Shown: positions 45,930 through 55,768, numbered from the stretch's first letter. The stretch is 64,000 bases of DNA from an uncultured Paracoccaceae bacterium (GCA_947498985.1 CANMMF010000007.1:62001-126000), one strand, 5' to 3'. Numbers and translations: made by a program. Notes: a model not told the origin generated them from the letters alone.

Positions 45930-47127
45930 GGCTGAAGCTCCGTGGCTCACGATCATCGGTCTGGGCGAAGATGGACCGCAAGGGCTTTCGCCCGCAAGCC
46001 ATGACGCGCTGGCGCGGGCGGAATTTGTCATGGGGCCGCCGCGCCACCTGTCGCTGCTGCCGGATCTCGAGGCCGAGCGGATCCCCTGGCCGGTGCCCTT
46101 CGACAAGGGTGTGACGCAGCTTTTGGCGCGGCGCGGGCAGGCGGGCGTCGTGCTCGCCTCCGGCGATCCGTTCTGGTTCGGCGCCGGTGCGGTGCTGGCG
46201 CGGCATCTGGAGGCGCATGAGTGGCGGGCAGAGCCCGGCCGGTCGAGTTTCTCGCTGGTGGCGTCGCGGTTGGGCTGGGCGCTGGAGCGCACGGGCTCAT
46301 TCGGTCTGCATGCCGCGCCGCTTTCCCGGCTCCGGGGCGCGCTGGCGCCGGGCGCGCAGCTTGTCGTGCTGCTGCGCGACGGCGCGGCGGTGACGGAGCT
46401 TGCGGGATATCTGGTCGAGACCGGCTTTGGCGCGTCATCCCTGACGGTTTTCGAGGCGCTTGGCGGTCCGCGCGAACGGCGCACCGATACCACGCCCGAA
46501 ACCCTGCCGGATGCTGCGTTCCAACACCCGGTCTGCGCGGCCATCGATGTCGCAGGGCCCGGCGCGGTGTTGCCGCTCGCGGCCGGTCGTCCGGACAGCT
46601 GGTTTGCCCATGACGGCCAGATCACCAAACGCCCGGTGCGCGCGCTGACCCTGTCGGCGCTGGCGCCGCGCCCGTTTGAGCATCTGTGGGATATCGGTGG
46701 CGGGTCCGGTTCGGTGGCCATCGAATGGCTGCTGGCGCATCGCTCGCTCACCGCCACCAGCTTCGAGACGGACCCGGAGCGCGCCGCGCGCATCACCCGC
46801 AACGCGCGGCATCTGGGCGTTGACCGGCTGGCGGTCATCGAGGGCACCGCGCCCGACACGCTGGTCGGCCAGCCGATGCCGGACGCTGTCTTTGTCGGCG
46901 GCGGACTGTCACAAGCGATGCTGGACTGGCTCGCGGATCACCTGCCGGCGGGCACACGGATCGTCGCCAATGCCGTGACGCTGGAGAGCGAGGCGTTGCT
47001 CGCCGCGGCGCAGAGGCAGCATGGCGGCACATTGATGCGCATCGAGATGGCAGAGGCCGCGCCGCTCGGAAGCAAGCGCGGCTGGGCTGCCAGTTACCCC
47101 ATCGTGCAGTGGAGTGGCGTTCTGTGA
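45928..47127 (+). CDS. cobL: precorrin-6B C5,15-methyltransferase (decarboxylating)
   Basis: Fusion protein (399 aa): N-terminal tetrapyrrole methylase ([41 protein letters not shown]) and C-terminal CbiT-like SAM-dependent methyltransferase/decarboxylase ([15 protein letters not shown], then [21 protein letters not shown]). It methylates C-5 and C-15 and removes the C-12 acetate carboxyl. The start codon overlaps the divergent cobK start; the stop overlaps cobE (GTGA). Confidence 0.95.
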   Translation: MAEAPWLTIIGLGEDGPQGLSPASHDALARAEFVMGPPRHLSLLPDLEAERIPWPVPFDKGVTQLLARRGQAGVVLASGDPFWFGAGAVLARHLEAHEWRAEPGRSSFSLVASRLGWALERTGSFGLHAAPLSRLRGALAPGAQLVVLLRDGAAVTELAGYLVETGFGASSLTVFEALGGPRERRTDTTPETLPDAAFQHPVCAAIDVAGPGAVLPLAAGRPDSWFAHDGQITKRPVRALTLSALAPRPFEHLWDIGGGSGSVAIEWLLAHRSLTATSFETDPERAARITRNARHLGVDRLAVIEGTAPDTLVGQPMPDAVFVGGGLSQAMLDWLADHLPAGTRIVANAVTLESEALLAAAQRQHGGTLMRIEMAEAAPLGSKRGWAASYPIVQWSGVL

Positions 47128-47492
47128 TTGTCGCGGGGTTCGGATTTCGCGGCGGCGCGACGGTGGAGAGCCTCGAGGACGCCTTGACGCGCGCCTGCGG
47201 CGACCTGCGTCCTTCCGCGTTGGCGTCCGTCGCGGACAAGACGCGGGTGCCCGCGTTCCGGCGTCTGGCCGAACGTTTGAGCCTGCCGGTGCATGCCGTA
47301 TCGCAGGACATCTTGTCGGCGCAGTCCACTCTGACCCGCTCTGCCGCCGCACAGGACGCCCGCACAACCGGCAGCGTGGCCGAAGCCGCGGCTTTGGCCG
47401 CCGCCGGTCCGTGCGCAAGGCTGCTGGGCCCGCGCGTGATATCGGGCGACCGCATGGCCACCTGCGCCCTTGCCAAAGGAGATCCCGCATGA
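47124..47492 (+). CDS. cobE: cobalamin biosynthesis protein CobE (CbiG C-terminal type)
   Basis: A 122-aa protein matching the CobE/CbiG C-terminal domain: [20 protein letters not shown], then [19 protein letters not shown] and [11 protein letters not shown]. Role in the aerobic pathway is not settled. GTG 47124 gives a 4-bp GTGA overlap with cobL and starts the protein at the conserved strand; a GTG at 47109 is an alternative. Its stop overlaps cobM. Confidence 0.88.
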   Translation: MIVAGFGFRGGATVESLEDALTRACGDLRPSALASVADKTRVPAFRRLAERLSLPVHAVSQDILSAQSTLTRSAAAQDARTTGSVAEAAALAAAGPCARLLGPRVISGDRMATCALAKGDPA

Positions 47493-48295
47493 CCGTTCAT
47501 TTCATCGGAGCAGGCCCCGGTGCGCCGGATCTGCTGACGCTGCGGGGGCGCGATCTGATCGCGGCTTGCCCGGTCTGCCTTTATGCCGGATCCCTGGTGC
47601 CCGAAGCGGTGCTCTCCCATTGCCCCGACGGCGCGCGGATCGTGAACACCGCCGCGCTCGATCTCGACGCGATCCTGGACGAGATCCGCCGCGCAGAGGG
47701 CTTGGGCCAGGACGTGGCGCGCCTGCATTCGGGGGACCTGTCGGTCTGGTCGGCGATGGGAGAGCAACTGCGCCGCCTGCGCGCCGAAGGGATCGGCTTT
47801 ACCGTGACCCCCGGCGTGCCGTCCTTTGCCGCCGCCGCGGCGTCGCTGGGTGCGGAGCTCACCTTGCCGGGGATCGCGCAATCGGTTGTGCTGACGCGCA
47901 CGCCCGGCCGCGCCTCGTCGATGCCGGAAGGCGAGACGCTGGCCAATTTCGCCGCGACCGGTGCGACGCTCGCCATTCATCTCTCGATCCAGAACGTGGC
48001 GAGCGTGGTTTCAGAGCTTTCACCCGCCTATGGCGCGGAGTGCCCGGTCGCCGTGGTCTACCGGGCAAGCTGGCCCGACGAGCGGATCATACGCTCCACT
48101 CTGGGCGGGCTCGAGGCGGCACTGGATGCGGGCATCTCGCGCACCGCGCTGATCCTCGTGGGACGCGCGCTCGAGGCCGAAGGTTTTGCCGAAAGTTGCC
48201 TCTATTCCACCGATTACGACCGGCGTTACCGCCCGCAAAGCGCCGACAGCCCCTGGGCGAGCTGGACCCCGGAGAAGGAGACCAAGGATGTCTGA
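47489..48295 (+). CDS. cobM: precorrin-4 C11-methyltransferase
   Basis: SAM-dependent methyltransferase (268 aa) forming precorrin-5. Blocks: [64 protein letters not shown] and [14 protein letters not shown]. The tail after [10 protein letters not shown] is slightly longer than usual. Overlaps cobE (4 bp) and cobB (8 bp). Confidence 0.95.
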   Translation: MTVHFIGAGPGAPDLLTLRGRDLIAACPVCLYAGSLVPEAVLSHCPDGARIVNTAALDLDAILDEIRRAEGLGQDVARLHSGDLSVWSAMGEQLRRLRAEGIGFTVTPGVPSFAAAAASLGAELTLPGIAQSVVLTRTPGRASSMPEGETLANFAATGATLAIHLSIQNVASVVSELSPAYGAECPVAVVYRASWPDERIIRSTLGGLEAALDAGISRTALILVGRALEAEGFAESCLYSTDYDRRYRPQSADSPWASWTPEKETKDV

Positions 48296-49607
48296 TCTGC
48301 GCGGCCTCATGGTGTCGGCGCCCGCCTCGGGGACCGGCAAGACAACGGTCATGCTGGGGCTCTTGCGGGCGCTCTCCGAAGACGGGCTGAAGGTGCAGCC
48401 GTTCAAATCCGGGCCCGATTATATCGACCCGGCCTTTCACCTCGCGGCATGCGGGTCGGCGTCGTTCAACTTCGACACCTGGGCGATGGGGCCGGGCTTG
48501 CTGAACGCGGTGTCGGCCCGCGCGACAGGCGCCGATATCTGCGTGGCCGAAGGCTCCATGGGGCTATATGACGGGGTGGCGACGCGCGGGCAAAGCGGCT
48601 TTGGCAGCAGTGCGGAAACCGCGCGCCGCATGGGATGGCCGGTGATCCTGGTGGTCGATGTCGGCGGGCAGGCGCAATCGGCGGCGGCCACGGCGCTGGG
48701 CTTTCAGGCCTATGACCCCGATCTGCCCTTCGCGGGCGTGATCCTCAACCGCGTCGCCTCGCCGCGCCACGAACGGCTGACACGTGTGGGAATGGACAAG
48801 GCCGGGCTGAAAGTGCTGGGCGCCCTGCCGCGGCGCGGCGATCTGACCTTGCCGGAGCGCCATCTGGGGCTCATCCAGGCGGTGGAGCATCCCGATCTGG
48901 ACGCCGCAATCGCAGGCTATGCCGCGTTCCTGCGCGAGAATACCGACCTCGCGGCGATCCGCGCCGCGGCGGCGGGCGTGCCCGGGCCTGCATCGGTCAG
49001 CCCGCTGCCGTCCCCGCCCGCGCAACGCATCGCCCTGGCGCAGGACGCGGCGTTTTCCTTCACCTATCCGCATCTGCTGGAAGGCTGGCGCGCGGCGGGG
49101 GCCGAGATCCTGCCATTCTCGCCGCTGGCCGACGAAGCGCCGGACGCGGGTGCCGATCTGGTCTGGCTGCCGGGCGGCTATCCGGAGTTGCATGCAGGCA
49201 GGCTGGCCGCCGCCGCAACCTTCCGCGCGGGCCTGCGCAAACATGCCCAGACGCGGCCCGTGCATGGCGAATGCGGCGGCTACATGGCTTTGGGCGCGGC
49301 GCTGATCGACAAGCAGGGTGCGCGGCACGAGATGGCCGGGCTGCTGGGGTTGGTGACGAGTTACGAGAAACGCAAGTTCCACCTCGGCTATCGCCGCGCG
49401 GTCCTGAACGCGCCTTTGCCGGGGCACGCGCCCGGGGCTGCGCTGCGCGGGCACGAGTTCCATTACTCCACCATCCTCGAGCAACCGGACGCGCCGCTGG
49501 CGCAAGTCGCCGACGCCGATGGCACCCCGGTGCCGGAGACCGGCTCCTGCCGGGGTCACGCCAGCGGCACGTTCTTCCACCTCATCACCGCCGAGGAGGC
49601 CGCATGA
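48288..49607 (+). CDS. cobB: hydrogenobyrinic acid a,c-diamide synthase
   Basis: Glutamine- and ATP-dependent amidation of the a and c side chains; 439 aa. N-terminal [19 protein letters not shown] and [16 protein letters not shown], central [12 protein letters not shown], and C-terminal glutaminase domain with the nucleophile cysteine in [12 protein letters not shown] and the downstream HEFHYS histidine. ATG 48288 follows AGGAG 8 nt upstream. Stop overlaps cobA. Confidence 0.96.
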   Translation: MSDLRGLMVSAPASGTGKTTVMLGLLRALSEDGLKVQPFKSGPDYIDPAFHLAACGSASFNFDTWAMGPGLLNAVSARATGADICVAEGSMGLYDGVATRGQSGFGSSAETARRMGWPVILVVDVGGQAQSAAATALGFQAYDPDLPFAGVILNRVASPRHERLTRVGMDKAGLKVLGALPRRGDLTLPERHLGLIQAVEHPDLDAAIAGYAAFLRENTDLAAIRAAAAGVPGPASVSPLPSPPAQRIALAQDAAFSFTYPHLLEGWRAAGAEILPFSPLADEAPDAGADLVWLPGGYPELHAGRLAAAATFRAGLRKHAQTRPVHGECGGYMALGAALIDKQGARHEMAGLLGLVTSYEKRKFHLGYRRAVLNAPLPGHAPGAALRGHEFHYSTILEQPDAPLAQVADADGTPVPETGSCRGHASGTFFHLITAEEAA

Positions 49608-50323
49608 CCGGGTTCGTCAGCTTCGTGGGCTCCGGGCCCGGTGATCCGGAACTGCTGACGCTGAAGGCGGTGGACCGGCTCAGGCGCGCCGATGCGGTGC
49701 TGTTCGACGATCTGTCGTCGGGTCCGATCCTCGGGCACGCGCGGGCGGGCGCGGATCTTGTCGGGGTCGGCAAACGGGCCGGGCGCGCCTCTCCCAAGCA
49801 GCACCATGTCAGCCGTCTTCTGGTGGAATATGCGCAGACCGACATCCGCGTGGTGCGGCTGAAATCCGGCGATGGCGGGCTTTTTGGGCGGCTGGAGGAA
49901 GAGCTGATGGCCTTGCGCGAGGCGGGCATCCCCTACGAGATCATCCCCGGCGTGCCCTCTGCCGTGGCCGCGGCAGCCGCGGCGGGCATTCCGCTCACCC
50001 GGCGGCTCACCGCGCGGCGGGTGCAGTTTGTGACCGGCCACGACATCTCGGGCCAGTTGCCGCAGGACATCAACCTTGCCGCACTGGCCGACCCCGCCGC
50101 CTCTACCGTGGTGTTCATGGGCAAGCGCACCTTCCCGAAGCTGCTCGAGGCGCTGGCCGCGCACGGGCTGCCGACGGACACGCCCGCGATTCTCGCCGAA
50201 GGCGTGAGCGGGCCCGATCAGACGATCACCCGCAGCACCGTCGCCGCGCTGGCGGAGGCGCTGACGGCAGAGATCACCGACCAGCCCGCGCTCATTCTCT
50301 ACGGGCCGCTCGCCGACGCCTGA
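49604..50323 (+). CDS. cobA: uroporphyrinogen-III C-methyltransferase
   Basis: First committed step of corrinoid synthesis: two methylations of uroporphyrinogen III to precorrin-2; 239 aa, single-domain SUMT without the CysG dehydrogenase/chelatase part. Blocks: VSFVGSGPGDPELLTLKAVDRL, VRLKSGDGGLFGRLEEE, IIPGVPSAVAAAAAAGIPLTRR-type segment and VVFMGKRTFPKLL. Last gene before the second riboswitch. Overlaps cobB by 4 bp. Confidence 0.95.
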   Translation: MTGFVSFVGSGPGDPELLTLKAVDRLRRADAVLFDDLSSGPILGHARAGADLVGVGKRAGRASPKQHHVSRLLVEYAQTDIRVVRLKSGDGGLFGRLEEELMALREAGIPYEIIPGVPSAVAAAAAAGIPLTRRLTARRVQFVTGHDISGQLPQDINLAALADPAASTVVFMGKRTFPKLLEALAAHGLPTDTPAILAEGVSGPDQTITRSTVAALAEALTAEITDQPALILYGPLADA

Positions 50324-50371
50324 GTGTCGTTTTATGTCTTGTCCGGTTGACACCACATGCCATACTGGACG

Positions 50372-50529
50372 GACACGGTGCCGCCTTCGCGCGGCTGAAA
50401 AGGGAACCGGGTGCAAGGCCCGGACTGCCCCCGCAACTGTAAGCGACGAGCGCCAAAGGCACATCCACTGGCCAAAAGCTGGGAAGGGCCGCGGCGCCGG
50501 GACCCGCAAGTCAGGAAACCTGCCGTGTC
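50372..50529 (+). ncRNA. cobalamin riboswitch upstream of the CbiM-like gene
   Basis: Conserved blocks in order: GGCTGAAAAGGGAACCGGGTG, ACTGCCCCCGCAACTGTAAGC, ATCCACTGG, GCTGGGAAGG and CCGCAAGTCAGGAAACCTGCC; closing stem GACACGG (50372-50378) with CCGTGTC (50523-50529). It ends about 60 nt before the transporter start, so a downstream switch could act on translation. It should repress the transporter when cobalamin is plentiful. Confidence 0.95.
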
Positions 50530-50591
50530 GAACCTGAACGCCGCAAATGCGGACCATTCTGCCGGTGGGGCAGAGCATAGAGGACAGTGAC

Positions 50592-51266
50592 ATGCATATC
50601 GAACCGGGCGTCGTCGACGGCGCCAAGATGGCCCTTGCGCTTGCCACCGCGGCGGGCGCCACGGGCTACGCCGCCAAGCTCACCATGCGCGATCTCAAGA
50701 CCCGCAGCGTCGCGTCATTCGCCGCGCGCGGCGGGCTTGCAACCCTTGGTGTCTTTGCCTTTTTCGAGCTTCTGCCGCATTTCCCGGTGGGCGTGTCGGA
50801 GGTGCATTTCATCCTGGGCACGACGCTCTTTCTGCTGCTGGGTGCGGCCCCTGCCGCGTTTGGACTGGCGCTGGGTCTGCTGGTGCAGGGGGTGTTTTTC
50901 GCCCCCGCCGACCTGCCGATGTATTTCGTCAATCTCACGACCCTTCTGGTGCCGCTTTTTGCCATCGACGCGCTGGCGCGGCGGTCCATTCCGCGCGACC
51001 GGGCCTATGTCGATCTGGCCTATGCGGATGTGCTCAAACTGTCGGCGCTCTATCAGGGCGGCGTGGTCGCCTGGGTCGCGTTCTGGGTGTTTTACGGGCA
51101 GGGTGTGGGGGCCGAGAGCCTCTCTGCGGTTGCCACTTTCAGCATGGCCTACATGCTGGTCGTCATCGTGGAGCCGATCGCCGATCTGGCCGCGCTGGCG
51201 GGGGCCAAGGCGCTGAAAGGCGGCGCTCTGTCGCGCGTCTTCGCCGACCGTCTCTACCACGCCTGA
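50592..51266 (+). CDS. CbiM-like cobalt transport membrane protein
   Basis: A 224-aa membrane protein starting MHIEPGVVDGAKMAL. The N-terminal Met-His in the sequence MHI is the metal-binding end of CbiM-type substrate components of energy-coupling-factor cobalt transporters. About six hydrophobic helices follow. Its riboswitch supports a cobalt or corrinoid uptake role. Odd: no CbiN, CbiQ or CbiO gene is near, so it either works with modules from elsewhere or alone. GAGGAC precedes the ATG. Confidence 0.8.
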   Translation: MHIEPGVVDGAKMALALATAAGATGYAAKLTMRDLKTRSVASFAARGGLATLGVFAFFELLPHFPVGVSEVHFILGTTLFLLLGAAPAAFGLALGLLVQGVFFAPADLPMYFVNLTTLLVPLFAIDALARRSIPRDRAYVDLAYADVLKLSALYQGGVVAWVAFWVFYGQGVGAESLSAVATFSMAYMLVVIVEPIADLAALAGAKALKGGALSRVFADRLYHA

Positions 51267-51279
51267 GCCTCGAAGACCG

Positions 51280-51313
51280 GGCCCGGATCCAGGCGAGCGG
51301 ACCGGGCCTTTTT
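51280..51313 (+). terminator. intrinsic terminator after the CbiM-like gene
   Basis: GGCCCGG(A)TCC (51280-51290) pairs with GGACCGGGCC (51299-51308), one bulged base, followed by TTTTT. It lies between the CbiM-like gene and cobF, so cobF needs readthrough or its own promoter. Confidence 0.8.
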
Positions 51314-51327
51314 CCTGCGGGGAGCTC

Positions 51328-52065
51328 ATGATCGACACGCTCTGGCTGATTGGCATCGGCACCGGCAGCCCGGCCCATGTGACCGGTGAAGGCATGACGG
51401 CCCTGCGCGACGCGTCGGTGATCCTCGTGCCGCGAAAAGGCCACGGCAAGGAGGATCTGGCCGGGCTGCGTCAGGCGATCATCGCCGCCAGCGGCAGTGC
51501 GGCGCGGGTTGTGGAGTTCGACTATCCGCTGCGCGACCCGGCGCTGCCTTATGCTGAGCGCGTGGCGCGCTGGCATGACGAGATTGCCCGGCGCTGGCAG
51601 ACAGCACTTGCAAAGGTTGCGGTGGACGGTCCAGTGGCGCTGCTGGTCTGGGGCGATCCGTCGCTTTATGACAGCACATTGCGGATCGCGGCCCGGCTCG
51701 ACCCGCCGCCCGCGGTGCGTGTGGTGCCGGGCATCACCGCGATCCACGCGCTGACCGCGGCGCACGCGATCCCGCTCAACGAGATCAACGGCCCGGTTCA
51801 GATCACCACCGGGCGGCGTCTGGCCGAGCAGGGCTGGCCCGATGGCGTGGACACCCTGGTGGTGATGCTCGACGGCGAGGGCCGCTTTGCCGGGATCGAC
51901 CCCGACGGCGTGCAGATCTGGTGGGGGGCCTATCTGGGCATGCCGGAGCAGGTGCTGGCGTCAGGGCCGCTGGCGCAGATGTCCGGACCGATCCTCAAGC
52001 AGCGCGCCGAGGCGCGCGCGCGGCATGGCTGGATCATGGACACCTATCTGTTGCGGCGCGGATGA
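51328..52065 (+). CDS. cobF: precorrin-6A synthase (deacetylating)
   Basis: Methylates C-1 of precorrin-5 and releases the extruded acetyl group; 245 aa, specific to the aerobic pathway. Blocks: LIGIGTGSPAHVTGEGMTAL, LVPRKGHGKEDL, ALLVWGDPSLYDSTLRI, VVPGITAIHAL and ITTGRRLAEQGWP. GGGGAGC precedes the ATG. It lies just after a strong terminator, so its control may differ from the riboswitch-regulated genes. Confidence 0.95.
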   Translation: MIDTLWLIGIGTGSPAHVTGEGMTALRDASVILVPRKGHGKEDLAGLRQAIIAASGSAARVVEFDYPLRDPALPYAERVARWHDEIARRWQTALAKVAVDGPVALLVWGDPSLYDSTLRIAARLDPPPAVRVVPGITAIHALTAAHAIPLNEINGPVQITTGRRLAEQGWPDGVDTLVVMLDGEGRFAGIDPDGVQIWWGAYLGMPEQVLASGPLAQMSGPILKQRAEARARHGWIMDTYLLRRG

Positions 52066-52096
52066 AGCGCGGCTTGGGCCGGTCTGCTCTGGACGC

Positions 52097-52132
52097 CCAC
52101 CGCGCGACGCGTCGGAACCGCGTCGCGGGTGG
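52097..52132. terminator. GC-rich hairpin between convergent cobF and the M3 peptidase gene
   Basis: CCACC(G)CGCGACGCG (52097-52111) pairs with CGCGTCGCGGGTGG (52119-52132) around a 7-nt loop, with one unpaired base. Its place between two stop codons suits a bidirectional transcript end, but there is no T-run on either side. Confidence 0.45.
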
Positions 52133-52153
52133 CCATCACCTGCCGCTCCGCGC

Positions 52154-54175
52154 CTATGCCGCGAGCCCGCGGCCTTTCAGCAAGGCTTCCACCCCCGGCA
52201 TGCGCCCGCGGAACTGCAGGTAAAGCGTCTCGGCCTCTTCGGAACCGCCTTTCGACAGGATAAACCGCTCCAGCCTGTCGGCCATCTCCTCGTCGAACGC
52301 GCCGCCGGCTTCCTCGAAGGCGGCGAAGGCGTCGGCATCCATGACCTCCGACCACATGTAGCTGTAATAGCCCGACGAATAGCCGTCGCCCGCAAAGACA
52401 TGCGCGAAATGCGGCGTGGCGTGGCGCATGGCGATGGCACGCGGCATGCCGATCTCTTCGAGCACTTCGGCCTGTTTCTGCATCGGATCGGCGGGGGCCG
52501 GGCCGGAATGGAATGCCAGATCCACCAGCGCCGAGGCCACGTATTCCACCGTCTGAAAGCCCATGTCGAAGGTCGCGGCTTTCAGCACCTTGTCGAGCAG
52601 CGCTTGCGGCATCGCGTCGCCGGTCTCCGCATGGGTGGCAAATTCGCTCAGCACTTCGGGCACTTCCAGCCAATGTTCGTAAAGCTGGCTGGGCAGTTCC
52701 ACGAAATCCCGCGCCACCGAGGTACCGGAGACCGAGCCGAACTCCACATCCGACAGCATCTGATGCAGCGCATGGCCGAACTCGTGAAAGAGTGTGCGCG
52801 CGTCATCGTAAGAAAGCAGCGCGGGCTTGCCCTCGGAAGGTTTGGCGAAGTTGCACACATTGACCACGACGGGCGTCTTTACCACCGGGCGGCGGGCCTG
52901 GCTGCTGAACGCCGAACACCACGCGCCGGAGCGTTTGGAGGCGCGGGCAAAGTAATCCGCGATGAACACCGCCACATGGCTCCCGTTGCGCGTCACCTCC
53001 CAGGCGCGGCAATCGGGGTGGTAGAGCGGGACGTCCAGCGGCGCAAATTCCAGCCCGAAAAGGCGGCTGGAACAGGCAAAGGCCGCCTCGATCATCCGGT
53101 CGAGCTGCAAGTAAGGCTTGAGCTCCGCTTCATCGAGATCGTGCAGCGCCACGCGGCGCTTCTCGGCGTAATAGCGCCAGTCCCAGGGCTCGAGCGGGCC
53201 GTTATGACCGTCGGCCCTGAGCAAGGCTTCCATCTCGGCGGCGTCGGCAAGGGCGGCGGTGCGGGCCGGTTGCCAGACCTGCATCAGCAGATCGCGCACC
53301 TTGTCGGGTGTGCCCGCCATCTCGGTCTCGAGCTTGTAATGGGCGAAATCCGGGTAGCCGAGCAGCGCCGCGCGCTCCTCGCGCAGCGCCAGCGTCTCGG
53401 CGGCAATTCCCCGGTTGTCGGTCTCGCCGCCATTCTCGCCGCGCATCGACCAGGCCCGCCAGGCCTTTTGCCGCAGATCGCGCCGGGGCGAAAACTGCAG
53501 GAACGGCACGATGAGCGAGCGCGACAGCGTCACCACCGGCCCGTCCGCTTCCGCCGCGTCTCCGGCAGAGCGCGCGGCGTCGATCACAAACTCCGGCAGA
53601 CCGTCCAGATCGGCCTCCGCCAGCGGCATCTGCCAGGCGCTTTCGTCCTTGAGTAGATTCTGCGTAAACGCCGTGCCCAGCACCGCCAGCCGTGATTTCA
53701 CATCCTTCATCCGCGCCGCGTCATCGCCCTCGAGCGCGGCCCCGGCGCGGACAAAACCGCGATGGGTCAGCATCAGAACGCGGGCCTCCTCGTCCGACAG
53801 ATCGAGCGTCTCGCGCGCCTCCCATAGCGTGCGGATGCGCTCGAAGAGCGCGGCATTGGCAAAGATCGCAGAGCTGTGCGCCGAGAGCTTCGGGCTGAAC
53901 TCTCGCTGAAGCGCCTGGCGCGTGTCGTTGCTGTCGGCACCGGCCACGTTGAAGAACACCGACAGCACCTTGTCGAGCGCCTCGCCCGCACCCTCCAGCG
54001 CCTCGATCGTGTTGGCGAAATCCGGTGCGTCGTCGTTCTGCGCGATGGCGTCGATCTCTTCCAGATGCGCCTTGAGCGCGGTCTCCAGCGCCGGGGCGAA
54101 ATCCTCGTCCGAGATCGCCTCGAACGGCGGCAGCGCGAACGGCGTGTTCCAGTCGGACAGAAGCGGATTGGTCAT
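52154..54175 (-). CDS. M3-family oligopeptidase
   Basis: Zinc metallopeptidase (673 aa) of the thimet oligopeptidase/PrlC-Dcp family, cytoplasmic, degrading short peptides. The metal motif is FHEFGHALHQML (HExxH) with a downstream glutamate in DFVELPSQLYEHW; FGLEFAPLDVPLYHPDCRAWEV and FASGDGYSSGYYSYMWSEV-like FAGDGYSSGYYSYMW are further family blocks. ATG 54175 follows GGAGAG at a good distance. No signal peptide. PrlC (oligopeptidase A) and Dcp cannot be told apart here. Confidence 0.92.
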   Translation of the reverse strand: MTNPLLSDWNTPFALPPFEAISDEDFAPALETALKAHLEEIDAIAQNDDAPDFANTIEALEGAGEALDKVLSVFFNVAGADSNDTRQALQREFSPKLSAHSSAIFANAALFERIRTLWEARETLDLSDEEARVLMLTHRGFVRAGAALEGDDAARMKDVKSRLAVLGTAFTQNLLKDESAWQMPLAEADLDGLPEFVIDAARSAGDAAEADGPVVTLSRSLIVPFLQFSPRRDLRQKAWRAWSMRGENGGETDNRGIAAETLALREERAALLGYPDFAHYKLETEMAGTPDKVRDLLMQVWQPARTAALADAAEMEALLRADGHNGPLEPWDWRYYAEKRRVALHDLDEAELKPYLQLDRMIEAAFACSSRLFGLEFAPLDVPLYHPDCRAWEVTRNGSHVAVFIADYFARASKRSGAWCSAFSSQARRPVVKTPVVVNVCNFAKPSEGKPALLSYDDARTLFHEFGHALHQMLSDVEFGSVSGTSVARDFVELPSQLYEHWLEVPEVLSEFATHAETGDAMPQALLDKVLKAATFDMGFQTVEYVASALVDLAFHSGPAPADPMQKQAEVLEEIGMPRAIAMRHATPHFAHVFAGDGYSSGYYSYMWSEVMDADAFAAFEEAGGAFDEEMADRLERFILSKGGSEEAETLYLQFRGRMPGVEALLKGRGLAA

Positions 54176-54261
54176 GCGGGCTCTCCAGAATGCGGTTGTG
54201 TCATAGCTAGGCTGCGGGCGGCGCGGCTTCAATGCGCAAGGGCGTTGGCAACCGGGGGGGG

Positions 54262-55311
54262 TTATCCCGCCTGTCCGCAGACCGGGCAATCGTCGCGCCT
54301 CTTGAGCGTGATCTTGCGGGTCTCACCCCAGAGTGCGTCATAGATGAGCATCTCGCCCCGCAGCACCTGACCGGCACCGGCGATCTGCTTGACCGCCTCC
54401 ACCGCCATCATCGCGCCGATCACACCGGGCAGCGGGCCCAGCACACCCGCCTCGGCGCAGGAGGGCGCCAGTTCCGGCGCAGGCGCTTGCGGAAAGATGC
54501 ATTGATAGCAGGGGCCGTTGGTGCCAGGATCGAACACGCTCAGCTGCCCTTCCCACTGGCTGAGCGCGCCCGAGACCAGCGGGATGCCGCGCGCCACGGC
54601 GCTGCGGTTGACCAGATAGCGGGTGTCGAAATTGTCGGTGCCGTCCAGCACCAGATCGTAATCCGACAGCAGATCCTGCGCGATGTCGTCGCTCAGCCGC
54701 CGCTTGTAGGGCCGCACGGCGATGAACGGGTTGAGCTCTTTCATCGCGGCCTCGGCGGAGAACACCTTGGGCATGCCGATCCTGGCATCGCGGTGAATCA
54801 CCTGCCGCTGCAGATTGCCGCTGTCGACGACGTCGTCGTCGATCACACCGATGGTGCCGACCCCGGCGGCAGCCAGATAGAGCAGCGCCGGAGAGCCGAG
54901 CCCGCCCGCGCCGATCACCAGCACGCGGGCCTGCTTCAGCTTTTTCTGCCCCGGCCCGCCCAGCTCGCGCAGCACGATATGACGGGCGTAGCGGTCAAGC
55001 TCGCCACTGGCGAACTGACCGGGGGGGGGCTCTGGTGCGCTTTGTGCCTCGCGCGCCTCCGCGCGGCCCCGCAGGTGCCGGAGCCCGGTCCGGTAGGCCA
55101 GAAACAGCGCCACGAAACCGCCGAGGATCAGCCAGAGCGCGGCGCTCTCGCCGGTGGCCATGCGCAAGGGATGCCCGAAGGGCAGCGCCAGATGCAGCGC
55201 CAGCACCGCGACGTAGAGCAGCCCGATCATGTAGAGCCGCGCCTGTTTCGGCGCACCCATCAGATGCCCGACACCCCATAAAAGCGCGGCCAGCCCCAGT
55301 ACCAAAAGCAT
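54262..55311 (-). CDS. moeB: MoeB/ThiF-family E1-like adenylyltransferase with N-terminal membrane helices
   Basis: Activates the C-terminus of a small sulfur carrier (MoaD or ThiS) by adenylation; 349 aa. The E1 domain begins near residue 104 (LDRYARHIVLRELGGPGQ), with nucleotide loop GAGGLGS (134-140), VIDDDVVDSGNLQRQ, LVLDGTDNFDTRYLVN and zinc cysteines in CYQC and CPVC near the C-terminus. Odd: residues 1-80 form about three hydrophobic helices, absent from E. coli MoeB, suggesting membrane anchoring. It begins 1 bp after the dut stop, and coaBC-dut-moeB look co-transcribed. Confidence 0.9.
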   Translation of the reverse strand: MLLVLGLAALLWGVGHLMGAPKQARLYMIGLLYVAVLALHLALPFGHPLRMATGESAALWLILGGFVALFLAYRTGLRHLRGRAEAREAQSAPEPPPGQFASGELDRYARHIVLRELGGPGQKKLKQARVLVIGAGGLGSPALLYLAAAGVGTIGVIDDDVVDSGNLQRQVIHRDARIGMPKVFSAEAAMKELNPFIAVRPYKRRLSDDIAQDLLSDYDLVLDGTDNFDTRYLVNRSAVARGIPLVSGALSQWEGQLSVFDPGTNGPCYQCIFPQAPAPELAPSCAEAGVLGPLPGVIGAMMAVEAVKQIAGAGQVLRGEMLIYDALWGETRKITLKRRDDCPVCGQAG

Positions 55312-55312
55312 G

Positions 55313-55768
55313 TCAGTCCACCCCGGTCGATCCGAACCCGCCAGCGCCGCGCGCCGTCTTTGACAGGCTGCTGACAGGGTGGAAACTGGCGCGGATCACC
55401 GGCGCGACAACCATCTGCGCGATCCTGTCGCCATGGCGGATGGTGAAGGCCGCGTCGCCCGCATTCATCACGATCACCCCCAGCGGACCGCGATAGTCGG
55501 CGTCAATCGTGCCGGGGCTGTTGGGCAGGCAGATCCCGTGTTTCAGTGCTAGTCCGGAGCGCGGGCGGATCTGCACTTCGTATCCTTCGGGGATCGCCAT
55601 GCGCAGCCCGGTCGGCACCAGGCTGCGGGCGCCGGGGACCAATGTGATCTCGCCGCGGTCGGGCAGATTGGCGCGCAGATCTGCGCCCGCCGCCCCGGCG
55701 CTGGCATAGGCTGGCAATCCCAGCGCGCGGTCGGCGCCCTCCACCCAGCTGATGTCGATCCCGATCAC
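55313..55768 (-). CDS. dut: dUTP diphosphatase
   Basis: Trimeric dUTPase (151 aa) that hydrolyses dUTP to dUMP. The five motifs are seen: [50 protein letters not shown] and [10 protein letters not shown] at the C-terminus. GTG 55768 is taken as start because the protein then has the usual length and an AGAGAAGAA purine run precedes it; a TTG at 55786 is the alternative. That purine run belongs to a tail copy of the dispersed repeat. Confidence 0.95.
   Translation of the reverse strand: MIGIDISWVEGADRALGLPAYASAGAAGADLRANLPDRGEITLVPGARSLVPTGLRMAIPEGYEVQIRPRSGLALKHGICLPNSPGTIDADYRGPLGVIVMNAGDAAFTIRHGDRIAQMVVAPVIRASFHPVSSLSKTARGAGGFGSTGVD

Noticed and set aside
55022-55030. Run of nine G near the membrane/E1 junction of moeB as a possible frameshift
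   Set aside because: The moeB frame reads through it into a normal E1 domain, so no frameshift is needed.
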